In this document: positions 14,148 through 26,449 of the stretch, in pieces
Layout of the letters: every line of letters begins with the position of its first letter
Position numbering within the stretch: the stretch's first letter is position 1
Origin: Lingula anatina
Lineage: Eukaryota > Brachiopoda > Lingulata > Lingulida > Lingulidae
Direction: 5' to 3'
Length of the DNA stretch: 64,000 bases
Assembly (NCBI RefSeq): GCF_001039355.2
Contig: NW_019775434.1
Coordinates: 199,428 to 263,427 of the forward strand
The notes under the pieces: generated by a model
Seen by the model: only the letters and a program-made list of their open reading frames with translations
Databases searched by the model: none
Told to the model about the DNA's origin: nothing
Translations under genes and position numbers: made by a program

Positions 14148-17100
14148 TGATTCTGGATGGGGCGGGAAATTAAAATTTACAGAATGGGATAACACAGAGA
14201 TTTAGTAGTCTACCACTCCAATTTGTACCTTCTTTTTTCCAGAAACCTATCAACGTCTTCTCGTTGTTGGATGAACAGTGTCGCCTTATACCGGTCGGAT
14301 CAGACGTTACCTACGTACGAAACCTAGACGACCATTTCAAAGATGACAAACATTACGTTTCATCCAAAGCTGAACTTTTATTTGGCATTCAGCATTATGC
14401 CGGCAAGGTTGGTCATCACCTGTAATTTGTAATGAGAGTTAGAAATGTTGCAAAGTGAAGGTTTTTTTTAATATCATTAAGTTGGAAATTAGTTATCTTC
14501 CACTAATCCTTACCATCGTTGTAATACTGAACTGCAGGACAGAGTCAGACGAGAAGTGAAATAAACGTATTTGCCGAAAAAACTTTATATAAGAGTGTCA
14601 TGAAGGACAGAACGCATATAGTATGCGATGACATACATCTTTTTAACTCAATTATTTTTCAAGGTTGTGTACGAGGCTCAAGGGTTTGTGGAGAAGAACC
14701 GGGACAATCTTAGCCCAGATATTCTTGACTGTATGAGGGACAGCGACAATTTACTGATAAGTGACCTTTTCTCCGCGGAACTGTCCTCCACGGGAACGAT
14801 TTCTCGGTGAGGCCGCGCGTTAGACCTTAATAAAAATAAAACAATATGAAGTAAAAAAAATCCAGAAATTTCAGCAATTTCCTTCTTTATCGCCAAAGTA
14901 TATCCTATCCAAAACTTATTTCCAAATTCCATGCCCCCGTTATTGGTGAAACTCCCAAATATCTACTTTTTACTAATTATTCTTCTTGGTAAATGAAAAT
15001 GAGTTCAGAAGTATAGAATCTGAATCCAATTTGATGTTCTCATAGTTTAAAATCCAGGGCCGCTTTCAGTGGATTTGGTATAGCCTATTCTGTTAACATC
15101 TTTGCAGAACGAAGAGCAAAATTCGCCGAGGAATGACAACCAAGAGAGACAAAGCAACGCCGAAAAAAGGCACTGGGTAGGTTAATAATATTGTAGCTTT
15201 ATATATTGAAAATTTGGGTCGCTGAAACGCGGCATTTTATTACCTTTGGTCTGCATACATCAGCTATTTGAATTCTAGTTAAATGGAGGTTTATTTTTCA
15301 TATGCACAATTTTGATTACAACTTTCATCATTATTTCAGAGCAAACGGAAAGACAAATCTTCAGAATTCACTGACCACCTTTTTCAGGGTAAGCTACACA
15401 CAAGTAATGCACCGTTTCTTACTCACATGAGATAAAATTGACTGTAACGATTTTAGACGCGCTTTTAAAATAGTTCTTTTATCCAGATAATTTTTATTCC
15501 AGCAATTTTGGTTTTAAGCACCCGATATAATAATTACTGAATAATTACTGAATCTTTCAGAACTCACTTAAAGAATTGGTTGATAAGATGACGAGATCAG
15601 AAACTCATTTCATACGGTAAGAATCCGTGTACTATCGATAATACTTTTAAAAAAGCAAATAAAGTTTTCGTGCCCACCGCAACTTAAATAAAAAACCTAT
15701 AAACATTCCCTAATCAAATAACCAATCAACCTAAATCAATTTAACCCAATCAGGTCTAATATAAACTTATAAAAGTAATATCATTTAACGATTAAGTAAG
15801 TAAGTAAGTAAGTAATAATAATAATGATGATAATAATTGTTGTAGCTGTTTGAAACCAAATGACGACTTGGTTCCCGACGCGTTCAGAGCGGATAAAGTC
15901 CGCCACCAGTTACTCAGCAATGGGATTACAGAGGTGGTGCGCATCAGAAAACAGGGTTTCCCCGTCAGGATATCTATCGAGGAATTCAACACAAGGTTAG
16001 GGATTTTTTATTAGAAATATAAAACGGCATTCTTTATCGTTACTTAATCATTTTCGTTAAGTCTGTTTCATTAAACAATTCACTGCGGATTCAACTGACT
16101 TTTCAGATTTATAAAATGCGCACGGTGAGCGCTAGACCTTTATATAGCAAAGAAAAGTATTTCTTTTTGAATTTTTTTTTAACTTAAAAATACTTTTCAG
16201 TCTTTCACCAAGGTATACTACGTCTGAAACCGTTCACATATCTGAAATTACGATCCATACAGAAGTCTTGAGTTCCTAGTGAATGAGTCACTTTTGTAAT
16301 AGCGGAAGGGACTGGTAAATTTCCCTGGTGGCTATAAAATTAGAAATTTAGAACTTCTTAATGGATTGTTATATATCGTTTTTTCTCAACGGATTAAGAT
16401 TTAGTATATACCTAGATTTAGAATATACCTTGGTGATAAAAAGAAATTTAAAGTAATTACCAAAAAAAAAAAAAAAAAAAAAAAAATCAATTATATTTCT
16501 AAGATTAAATACGCACTGTATAGCTTGTATTGTCTTTTATTAACTAGATATCAAGCGTTGTGCAGTAGGCCGATTTCCGGGAGAGATTTGTGTCTTCTCA
16601 TTCTTGGGAAACTTGGACTTGGCAACCAGTACGCTGTTGGAAAACAAAAGGTACTGAGTACTGGCAAATTAAAATTTGGTAACAAATGGTTAAATCAGGC
16701 ACCCAGGTATATAAATGTATATTGCATGTGTTTAGCTTATTTGACATCAATGTTAATCATACAAAACAAATGAAATAGTCATTTTATTTCGCGTTTTTTC
16801 AATATGTGATAACATAGAATTGTTTTAACCCTGGTAGGTATTCCTGAAGTTGGAAGCAGTTCAAAAGCTGGATGCATTGAAGTTGCAGAAACTCCACGCT
16901 GCTGTGACAATACAGCGGTTCACCCGAGGACATTTGGCCAGATCGAGATATCGACCTCAGATTCTTAAAAACATTGAAGAAAAGAGGCGTCAAGCAATGA
17001 AGATTGCAAGAGAGAAAGAATTACGTTATATGGAGAAACATACGGAGAATCCCTCTCAATTAATTTCTGCAGAACAAGAGGTAAAAAAATCGAGCATTTA

Positions 17101-20100
17101 TTTTTCCTCCCTCGTTTTACAGCAAAAATAACATCAAAAACCGCATTATGGGCCCAAAGATTAATAAACTCAAAAATGGTAGTCACGAAGGTATCATGCC
17201 AGTTACAAAATATCAATTAAGAAAGGAATGGCCCCTGTGTATTCAGTATACCTGCTACTAAAAGGTGTGAAAATAGTAATCGCATGGGTACTGTTATTTC
17301 CCAATGGTTTTTTTTTGAAAATGAATAAATTAAATAAGGATTTTCCACGTGTTAACCATATAGTAATATTGATATGACCAATAAATGGTCGTTTTTCAAC
17401 AGAAACAGACTCATTATTTTTTTCAGAATTCTTCAAACACAAGAGAAACTATCCCAATGACTGCAAGATCTCCGTTAAAGACCGGGTCTGCTTCGTATGA
17501 CTCAAATGAAATAACCCCCAAAGCCCCAATAACAAATGCATCAGAGAGCAAGACTTCTACGTCCAGCAGCATCTCTGGCACTGGGTCTACTGGAGGGTCG
17601 AGTTCTACTTCGTCTAATCAGCGCCTCAATGGTGGACGAAAACTATCTCGTCTCGACACGCAGGATGAAATCGCGATTATCAGGATTGATGAGGAGGAGG
17701 ACATGGAATCCGTTTTTGAGGATTTTGATTACGTGTATGTTTTTTTCTGTGGTGAATTGTTTTAATGTTTAAATACATGATATATTTATTCCAGTTCCCA
17801 TTAAAACCAGCAGGGGCAAATATTGTTTTTTTCAAAATGTGTAAATTTTTGACATTTTACCATAAATCGTGCCATATTGGAACATTTTCCAACTTCTGGG
17901 TCCACTGCTACATGTATTTATCTCATTGGTGTTTTAGCGATGCACGTTGGGACAGATTCAATGTGAACGACCAGGAAGATTGGGGAGAGGGGCATTGCTA
18001 TCAGAACACTCTGAAGGTTTTGAAGATATGTTTGTATCTGGTCCTGTTCCTCTTGGTGATGAGTTCAGCTTTTGTTGCCAAGATTTCCCTACTGATGATG
18101 ACATCTGGCATGTACTACCTGAGACCCTTCTTACAGGACCCCAGAAATAATGGAACCATGGCTGTAAGATTTAGTATTATGCTATCTCAATACATTCATC
18201 AATATATGCAGTAGTTTTTAATCACTCCTCTTCCCATGTTTTGAGGTAGGGTGGAGCAATTCATATGAATGTATATGTCTTGTAATCTTATGATCTTGTG
18301 AAGGAATTATGAAGGTAAACTAGTCATAAAGTTATAGACAATATCTTCTGAATTATTCAAACTTACATTTGATCAAACAAAATCTTTTGACAAAACATTT
18401 CAAGGGGCAACTTACGCTTTATTTTCTATTTTCCTCTATCTTATTTTCAGAACTCTGAGGGTTTCCATGAGATGAAAGACACCATCTTCACATTCCTAAT
18501 TCTATGTATCACATTCCCATACTTCATCATTTTTTTGGTTTCTTTCTTCAAAACCATCTTTGGAAGTCAGCAGTGGCCATCATACAAAATCCTTATCTTA
18601 GTAAGTATAACTACAAAGATTCTGTCAACTCATTTTCTACTGCATGAAACTAAATACACTTAAGTTGATAAGCACTTTGTTTTGCAAAAGTGAAAAAATA
18701 ACAAAATTGATAGATTTTATTGTGAATAATAATAATATCACACCAAAGAGCATGTTTTTATTGTTTTTTTTCAGGTCTTGTTCACTGAAGGTCTACATAC
18801 ACTGGGGCTTGTCCTGTTGGTATTCTGTGTTTTGCCATACCTGAGTCTGTTACAAGCCCTGCTGCTGGTTAATGCTACAGGTCTCATTCCTGCATTCTTC
18901 AAGTTGATTAGTCCTTTAAGGAACAACCAAGAAAAAGGAATCCGATGCACCTTGATCAAAGTATTTGACTTTCTGGCATGCCTTGCACAACTTTCTGCAC
19001 CAGTTGTGTTGGTCCTCATGAAAGTCTTTGACATAGATTTTTCTGAGACAGCACTTGTCAATTTTGTTTGGCAGGCTCCTCTTGGATTGATCCTGACATC
19101 TGTGCCTCTATGGGAGAACTACACTGGCAGTAGATTTTTCGACACAAGAATAGCATTGCATGCTGGTAGGCAGAAGCTGACCTGTGTGACCAGCTTGTTC
19201 AAATTCGGTTGCACATTCTTGTTTGCCTACTACTTGAATGTCATTAATGGCAATGAGTTGAACTTCGATATTGATGCATTCACACTCTTGATTCAGGGGA
19301 CCAACCCCAATTCAACCAACATCACCCACACCAGTGATGCAAATATATCTGTTGACCAGGTTTTCATCCAGTTGTCTCCATTTCTGGCACAAGTGCTTGG
19401 TGTGCTGATCTGTGTGTTTTTAACACACCAGGCCTGCAAGCTGTGCATGCAGCTCATTGCCTTCTCTCTTCCAATGCTCCTGCTCTCTCCCATTGCAGTT
19501 ACAATTCTTCTGGTTAATGAAACTTACAACTTCCTGCCTACTTCCCTATCTGCACCTGATGGTGCAGACAACCATGTGGTATATGTGTTTGACTTCCATC
19601 ACGGACAGAAGGATTCTGTGTCGTTTTCATTGACCATTATTTTGGGAGCAATCTGGTGGTTCTCCATGATGTGGATATCCAGACACATCTGGTTTCCTCA
19701 GTCCAATAGATTTGCCAGGAATGAAGAGTAAGTATTGAATTTTCCCCATTTTTTTCAAATAAATGTGAAAAAGATTGTTCCTTTGTCCCTTTGCATGTTT
19801 TGTATAACTTATAATTGTTCAAGCGAATACATTCTGGAAATAATAATAAAAAATTGCTCCTTTAACATGCAAGGTCAAAGAAATGTTGAAGAGTATATCT
19901 GATCTAAATCTCCTAAATGCTGGTGGATTTCTTGATTACAATTGCTGTCCTGCATATTTTCTTAATTGATATAATGATAATGAAAATATTCATGTGTACT
20001 TTTCTAGCCTTTTTGTCTCCTCATTCTACTGTGGTGCCCTCATTGACATATGGAACATGTGTAATCGGAGAAGCAATGACAAGGAGAAGTACCTTAAATG

Positions 20101-23100
20101 GAAGGCAGAAGACTTTGAAAAGTACTTCAAAAAAGAAGTGCCGAGTGGAGATTACCTCTTGGCATCAATGACCTCATCTGAGCTGAAAAGTATGAAAGGA
20201 GAGGATTCTACTGACAGTGCAGTCCCAATGATTTATGCCTGTGCTACAATGTGGCACGAAACAAGAGTAGAGATGACACAACTGATGAAGTCCATTCTAA
20301 AGTAGGTCCACCTCCTGAGAATTAATTTAAAAAGTTAAAAACATTCAAACCTTTTTTGAAAGAAAGTTACGTTTAATGCATTAGATACCTCGAGCTCTTT
20401 ACAAAGTCTATTTTTGGATTATTGTGATGGTGCTAAGTTAACAGTACAAGTAGCAATAAATGATATTATCTGGGCATTTTCTCATCAATTGTCTTTTTTC
20501 TTTCATAGAATGGACGAGGACCAAAATGTGAGGAGATTACAAAGAGAACATTTCAAGATAAAAGATCCAGATTACTATGAATTGGAAAGTAAGTTAAAAT
20601 AAAGCTTACCTGTATAACAGTAGAGACAGGTAAAAATAACATAATTACATAGTAGAAAAAATGTTGTTAAAATTATAAATAGGCACAATATTAAAATTTA
20701 AATTCATTTCCAGCTCATATTTTATTTGATGATGCAATGGGGAAGAATGCAGAAAACCAGTGGGTGCCGAACAGCTTTGTGCAACAGTTTGTGGAAGTGA
20801 TGGATGAAGTTTTGAGGTAAATGAATATTTCAAAGTCAAATAAAAAGTGCAAAGATGGTTTGTATGCTCTTGTGTATGCTTTTCCAGTGAGGAGAGGAAA
20901 AAAAACTACCTTACTCACAAATCTAACAGCAAAATGACTGGCCACCTATAGTCTGTACAGAGATGGTTTTATTTTGACCATTCCAGAAATCTGAAGAATT
21001 CACATCATAAGATGGGGCATTTTAATTAGACGTTTTTGAGCATTCTGAACTAGGCATACATTTTATTTTTCTAAAACTCCTGTAATTTCAAGAACCATGT
21101 GAAACTGCAGGAAAGAATGAATTTGTAGAATAAAGTACAGCAAGAGTTCCAAATTACCAGTACATATGAGCACCAAAGTATATACAAGAATGTTTTAAAG
21201 AGAGAGGTTTCAAGAGCATGACTCTTAATAGTTCACATAGCTATCTTATAAGTTGTATATTTTCAGTGATGTGGTATGCACGGCAGATGGCAAAGCTTTC
21301 AAACCACCCACCAAATGGACCACTCCATACGGAGGTCGCCTTGAGTGGACTCTCCCTGGAGGAACTAAACTGATCACACACCTTAAAAACAAAAATAAAA
21401 TTAGGCATCGCAAGAGATGGTCACAGGTAAAAATTGAACTTTTTAAAAATATTACAGTATGTACTACTTGTAAGAAAGATTTTTTCTTTACTGCAAGACT
21501 GGCAGAGCATACTTGAAACAGGTGCTACTATAGTTGTAACTTGTAAATGTATAATGTAGGTACAGCTATCTTTGTTATAGAAAAGCAATTGCATACTACA
21601 CGGAATATTATCCTTAGGTGCTAGAATCAATAAAACTGTTCGATTGGCAGATAAAATTTATTCAAAATACATTCACTAAAATAACGTTAGGTAATGAAAA
21701 ACATTAAAATGATACCTATAAAATCATTCTTTTCATTTTTATGCCCTTCTTATACATTAACTTTACCAATGACACTACTTTCCAGGTGATGTACATGTAC
21801 TACCTTTTGGGCTTTAAGACCCTTCAGGACAATTCAATGGGAAATTCCCACGAAATTGTAAGTAACAGTCCAAACTCCATTTTATATTAATTTGGAGTGA
21901 GTCAAATTATAAAGTGTGATATTGTGCATTTAAGTACATATCTGAATAACAACACAAGTGAAATCTATAATTTACCTTCATTTTTTCCTCTATCTTGTCA
22001 CTTCTTGATGAAGGTACCAGTAAGACTGGAGGCATATTTGTAATGATAGGCTTGAATTATGGTGGTCTTTACTGTGCTACATGCACATAATTTCTTTCTA
22101 AATCGACATTTAAGGCTGACAATACATTCCTCCTGGCCTTAGATGGAGATGTGGACTTCAAACCAGATGCAGTAAGTATGTTGGTGGATAAGATGAAGAA
22201 AAACCCCTTGGTTGGTGCAGTGTGTGGACGCATTCACCCTATTGGAACCGGTAGGTTTTACTTTTGTGAAGAGCACTCTCCACCTGACTAGTTTAAACAA
22301 TTGCATGATACCTTATGAAGATAGCTTTATTAAACAGAATAAGTACAGCAACTCTTGACAATCAATACAATACTATGTAAGTATTGCTAAAATTAATCGG
22401 TTTCAATACTAAGGCATATCAAATATGCAGGGTAAAGTGGCCTTTCTCTAAAAATGTGAGCACCTTGAGATATTAGGGATGTTTTATATTTTGAATTTTC
22501 TTTTGCATATTTCAGGTCCTATGGTGTGGTATCAAATGTTTGAGTATGCCATTGGCCACTGGCTTCAGAAAGCTACAGAGCACGTGTTGGGCTGTGTACT
22601 GTGCAGTCCTGGATGCTTCAGTTTGTTCAGGGGATCTGCACTAATGGATGACAATGTCATGAAGCGATATACTCAGAAGCCAGAGCAAGCATCGCATTAC
22701 GTCCAGTATGACCAAGGTCTGTATAAAACTGATGAAAAACTTGCTAAATGTTTAAGTATGTAACCCAAGATATTTGAAAAAAGTCCAATGTTTATCCTAT
22801 TTTAAAATTTCTTGCTACAGGAGAGGATCGCTGGTTGTGTACCTTACTGCTACAGAGAGGCTACCGTGTAGATTACGTGGCTGCTTCAGATGCTCTGACT
22901 TATGCTCCTGAAACTTTCAATGAATTCTTCAATCAAAGAAGGCGCTGGCTTCCATCCACAATGGCAAATATCTTGGATCTATTGAAAGACTACAAAAATA
23001 CTGTTCGCCGGAATAACAACATCAGTTATCTCTACATTGCATATCAGTTCATCCTGATGGTGACAACAGTTCTGGGACCTGCAACAGTGGCATTGATGAT

Positions 23101-25155
23101 TGCAAGCTCTATCCGTTCCTTGTTCCCATTTCTCGATGTTTATTTGTCAAACCTGATAGCATCTGGACCCTTGATCATTTTCTTCATCATCTGCTTTGTT
23201 GCCAAACCTCCCACCCAGTTATTTGTGGCAGGGATCCTTAGTGCACTCTATGCTCTTCTCATGATGGCAGTCATAGTAGGGACAGTGGTGACAGCTGTGA
23301 CAGATGGGTTCTTTAATCCTTCTGTGGTCTTTTTGATTGGTCTCAGTGGGGTTTACTTGGTTTCTGGACTGATCCATCCCAAGGAATTTTTCTGTCTTAT
23401 TCACGGGGTTCTCTACTTTCTCTGCATTCCATCAGGTTATTTGATCCTGGTCATTTACTCCTTATGTAATCTTAATGTGGTCAGCTGGGGTACCAGGGAA
23501 GGTCCTGCCAAACAAGCTTCAGCACAAAAGGAAAGTCCAAAGTCCAAGGGACTTCTATCCCTTTTTAAAAGTGGTGGGTTACAAGAGCTGAAAGAGTTGT
23601 TTGGAGGGAAAAACAGTGATGCCCAACAAAGGATTATCAAACTGCTTGAAAACTTGGATGAAAAGGTAAAATATTTAATTGCCAAAGACAAAAAACCCAA
23701 GAATGATGTTGAATTGGGAGACTATGACACACCTGAGAATATGAACACAGACACAATACCTGAAAAAGTGTTTGAAAAGCCCGAGTTAAAACCAAGCCAA
23801 CCAGAACCTCAGGAGTCTAAACAAGAAGATGGTGATTTTTGGGCAAAGCAACCATGGCTAGGGTCAGGAAAAGAAAAACAAATAACAAACCAGGAAAACA
23901 CCTTTTGGAAAAACTTCATTGAGAAGTATCTCTATCCTCTTGAAAATGACCCAGAAGAACAGAAGAGAATTGCAGCTGAACTGAAATCATTAAGAAATGA
24001 TGTGAACTTCGCTTTTTGGATGATCAACGCCATTTGGATGGTATTGAACATGGCTCTGCAAGATCAACGTACAAAGCAGCTGCTGAGCTTCAGATTGGGC
24101 GCTGACACAACTGGCAACAATATCAATGTAGAAATTGTCAGTTTTGTTTTCTTGATCACATTTGCAGTTATTCTGTTGTTCCAAGTATTTGGAATGTTTG
24201 TCCACCGCTGGGGTACCTTTGTGCATCTTATGTCCTTCACATCCCTTTCTTTGAAATCATTTCGTAGGATGGACATAGAGGACATCGATAAGAGTGAATT
24301 TGATGAAGAGGACTTGCCTCAGGTTTTAAGCTTCACAAGACAGTTGGTAAGAGAGCAGCTGTTGGAAGAACCAGAGCCAGACTACGACTGGAGCGATGAA
24401 GATGATGACAGCACGTACTGTACAAGGGGCCATGCTTTTCACAATACATATGAAGATTTACCAGAGGAATCCATTTATGAAGAAATTCCTAAAGGTCCAG
24501 ATCTGCTACGTTCCTTGAAGAGGGGCATGACAGAACGCAGAAACAGAGGTCAGACGGAAAAAAGGGACGTTCGTAGACGTCGTCTCCCAAGACGTGACTG
24601 GGATGAAGTTGGTCAGCAGCAAACTAGCTTTAAACACAGGGTTGTTCCACAGTTGAGGTTCCTGGACAATGTGAAGAATATGATGCCTCCCCAGATTCCA
24701 CAGAGAGGAATCAGTCGTAACCGCCCAACAAGATACCAATCAAGATCTAATGGCCAACGTTTTGGAAATAAAAGGTATATCTTTCAATTTAAAATTACTT
24801 TCTCCAGAGCAAAGTAGTAAATATTAATGGAGATGACACAAATATAATTACAGCAGTTACATCATTACTGCACAAGAAAAATCAATGAAAATGCATATTA
24901 AATATTTGTCAGAAATGCACTTCGTCCAAGCACATAAAAAATATAACATTGGTTCATGAACACTGCCTTAATCTTTTTAAATTCAGGGATATCTTTGGTC
25001 GAGCATTTGAAAGAGGGCTATCCAAGTACATTCGATATTCTCAGAAGAAGGCGAGACGTAGCGTCCCTCGCAATGGTAGGATTACTGAAAACCATACATC
25101 TACCAATGAAACACGCTATATGGTCAATAGTCATGACGACTTCACTTACTTGTAA
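5057..25155 (+). CDS. Myosin-motor chitin synthase (mollusc CS1 type)
   Basis: This is a membrane enzyme predicted to polymerise UDP-GlcNAc into chitin, with an N-terminal myosin motor that could couple it to actin. Thirty-one coding exons join in consistent phase: 5057-5161, 5361-5426, 5641-5865, 6117-6231, 6336-6483, 12489-12603, 12769-12895, 13053-13124, 13354-13495, 13838-14063, 14243-14407, 14664-14806, 15108-15176, 15340-15388, 15561-15616, 15846-15995, 16548-16650, 16838-17080, 17427-17734, 17938-18163, 18451-18600, 18775-19727, 20008-20301, 20509-20588, 20714-20816, 21267-21426, 21786-21857, 22115-22250, 22516-22716, 22821-24774, 24987-25155. They encode 2374 residues, close to the roughly 2300 known for mollusc myosin-chitin synthases. 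The ATG at 5057 follows an intron acceptor near 5028 and opens a normal short lead into the motor. Two introns appear to use GC donors (5866 and 12604). Reading through the donor at 24775 would give an alternative C-terminus ending at 24817. The family is certain; single exon edges are less so. Confidence 0.93.
6484..7091 (+). other. Start of the 6-kb intron 5, nothing recognised
   Basis: AT-rich intronic DNA with a short TA run near 6921. No coding or RNA feature is supported in this part. The whole intron runs 6484-12488. Its two minus-strand genes are listed separately. Confidence 0.6.
7092..8083 (-). pseudogene. Broken PC-esterase/NXPE-like gene copy
   Basis: On the minus strand, reading from 8083 downward, a short N-terminal hydrophobic segment (possible type II membrane anchor) is followed by a stretch with a Cys and a GRW tripeptide. 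After that come a GDSHLR sequence and a [11 protein letters not shown] sequence. The order Cys...GRW, GDSxxR, then a hydrophobic strand with His resembles the PC-esterase fold of NXPE and related acyltransferase/esterase proteins. The copy is broken by a TAG at 7599-7601 between GRW and GDS, and by a one-base frame change near 7865. It appears to lie on one exon, so a decayed retrocopy is possible. It sits antisense within intron 5 of the chitin synthase. The family call rests on motifs only. Confidence 0.45.
8084..9593. other. Intronic DNA with AT microsatellite
   Basis: Holds an uninterrupted TA dinucleotide run at about 9073-9118. On the minus strand a short open segment near 8650-8587 is bounded by an acceptor-like and a donor-like site (GTG followed by GTAAGT). 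It could be a single exon of an unrecognised gene, but nothing around it confirms this. No final exon for the neighbouring EF-hand gene was found. Confidence 0.4.
9594..10455 (-). CDS. Small secreted EF-hand calcium-binding protein, 3' end missing
   Basis: Three exons on the minus strand join in phase: 10455-10394, 10075-9930 and 9758-9594. The first encodes [17 protein letters not shown], a short basic start followed by a hydrophobic core that looks like a signal peptide. The rest carries EF-hand loops: [24 protein letters not shown] (weaker, with His and Glu at unusual positions) and [12 protein letters not shown]. The exon stops at LDANG, the beginning of a fourth loop, at a consensus donor (ATG followed by GTGAGT). 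If the donor is ignored, the frame ends at 9547 after non-EF-hand residues. A further exon is therefore expected, but I could not find it. The gene is nested antisense in intron 5 of the chitin synthase. It was chosen over shadow frames because of exon phase and loop spacing. Confidence 0.72.
10456..12488. other. Rest of intron 5, no gene supported
   Basis: Contains a TTTA tetranucleotide run at about 12438-12465. A GA run lies just before it in the neighbouring exon-intron zone (about 10347-10368). A 99-codon plus-strand open frame at 10937-11236 has no recognisable motif and no supporting splice context. Confidence 0.45.
14092..14148. repeat. Compound TG/AG microsatellite
   Basis: A TG dinucleotide run passes directly into an AG run within an intron of the chitin synthase gene. 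Confidence 0.9.
17427..17734 (+). other. Ser/Thr-rich linker exon between motor and membrane part
   Basis: Exon 19 encodes residues 774 to about 876. It is low in hydrophobic residues and rich in Ser, Thr and Gly (for example [20 protein letters not shown]), and it closes with an acidic patch ([14 protein letters not shown]) just before the first membrane segment. It looks like a flexible tether, and possibly a phosphorylation target, joining the cytoplasmic motor to the synthase. No fold is recognised. Confidence 0.75.
17938..25155 (+). other. Chitin synthase catalytic and membrane region
   Basis: Exons 20-31 encode the family-2 glycosyltransferase and its membrane clusters. Hydrophobic segments occur in exons 20, 21 and 22 before the catalytic core, and again in exon 30 after it. 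Core motifs in order are LDGDVDF (about 1564-1570), EDRW (1669-1672), QRRRW (1706-1710), which is the chitin synthase signature, and WGTRE (1890-1894). A charged region follows with Lys/Glu-rich stretches, then two more membrane segments near 2062-2081 and 2105-2130. The basic C-terminal tail, rich in Arg, ends at 25155. All catalytic acids are present, so the enzyme is predicted to be active at the plasma membrane. Confidence 0.93.
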
Positions 25156-26449
25156 ATGAATGAACATGTTTCAATCTGATGATAATCAGGAAGAATTTGT
25201 AAAGGAAGAGATTGAACAGTTATTGCTATTCAAGATAAATTAGTTACAAAAAATTGTTACATGGTATATGAACATATTCATTTATTAATCATGCGTATAT
25301 TACGGAGTAAACAAATTCAATTAGTTTATACGGTAATGACTTGATCTTTTCTCTGGGAAAAATTATCTAACTTTCAGATACATGAATTTGGAATCATTGA
25401 AAATATGTTTTTAGTAGCATTTGTTGTGCTTTTACTTATAGAATGGAACTACAGAGTAGCCTGCCATTTAATTTTGTTGCAACCTCTAAATAGGAATGTT
25501 GTGTTTTAAGAATTATTGACTTAAAAAATAGTATCTTTACAATTCACAATTTTCCCCATTGAAAATATTGAGTCATTTCTGCCTGTTAGTTCCAAAAATA
25601 TATCATAGCATTTTACCTTTTTGCATTTACATGTCTACACATGTACTAAATAGCATTTACACAGGTACTTTCACCTGCCTTTATTGAAAAAAACAAAATT
25701 AAACAAATATTTTCATCATAATCACCAGAAAAAAGTTATGGATGTCACTATTTATATTTATATACTGAAAATAGCAATATTATAATGATGTTTTTTTAAC
25801 ACACTGGCAGATCTACTGTTCTTACCACAGTCAGAGAAAAGAAATCAACTCTTAAGCTTGTAGGGAACAAAGGGGGGTGTTCAGAATAAAGTTATCGTAC
25901 CAGCAGGAACGATCTATCTTTGCAGGGATTCTCACTAAGGTGCATTCAATGTAATAAGATTAATTGTCTGGCATGCCCCTGCAAGAAGCTAGTTTATTAA
26001 ATGAAAGTTAATTACCTCCTAGCTTTGAGTTTATTCTGAATACTTTCAAAGAAAACTTAATAAATTTTCTTTAATATTTTATCTGTTAAATTTTTCATAT
26101 TATATTTTTGAAGCACATACTATTTTTATATAAAAATTAAGTTCTTTCTCTAAACTAGTTATATCAAAATATACATATATACGGTTGGTTTTTTAACCAC
26201 AATGCATTGTTCATATTAGTTAAATAAAGTAATGTATAGTTCAACTTATTACTGTTACCTTGTTTCAAACTTTTAAGTTGTAACCTTTTATCAAAGAAAG
26301 AGATGTAAATGAGGAGACCTAACAGTGACACAACTGTACTCTTAACTAAGTGAAACCAACAGTCGCATTTCAATCGAAGAAAGTGTGAAAAAATGCAAAT
26401 AAATGTGGTCAATTCAATCAAAAGATTACGAGGATTTTTGACATCATGT
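25156..26449. other. Convergent 3' regions of chitin synthase and RUSF1-like gene
   Basis: No coding content. An AATAAA at about 25885 on the plus strand is a possible polyadenylation signal for the chitin synthase. On the minus strand a TTTATT (AATAAA in transcript sense) near 26029 could serve the RUSF1-like gene. Confidence 0.5.

Larger units (their letters stand above)
5057..17080 (+). other. Myosin motor and IQ region of the chitin synthase
   Basis: Exons 1-18 encode residues 1-773. The ATP-binding P-loop GESGSGKT is at about residues 98-105, switch [10 protein letters not shown] at 148-156 and switch II DISGFE at 383-388. The relay segment follows, and the RCLKPND sequence sits at the start of exon 16. 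One IQ-like calmodulin-binding motif (IQxxxRGxxxR) lies near residues 717-727. All nucleotide-binding elements are intact, so the motor looks able to bind ATP. It starts directly at the RYxxxxIYTYIG segment, without an SH3-like N-terminal subdomain. Basic residues are dense after the IQ motif. Confidence 0.92.
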
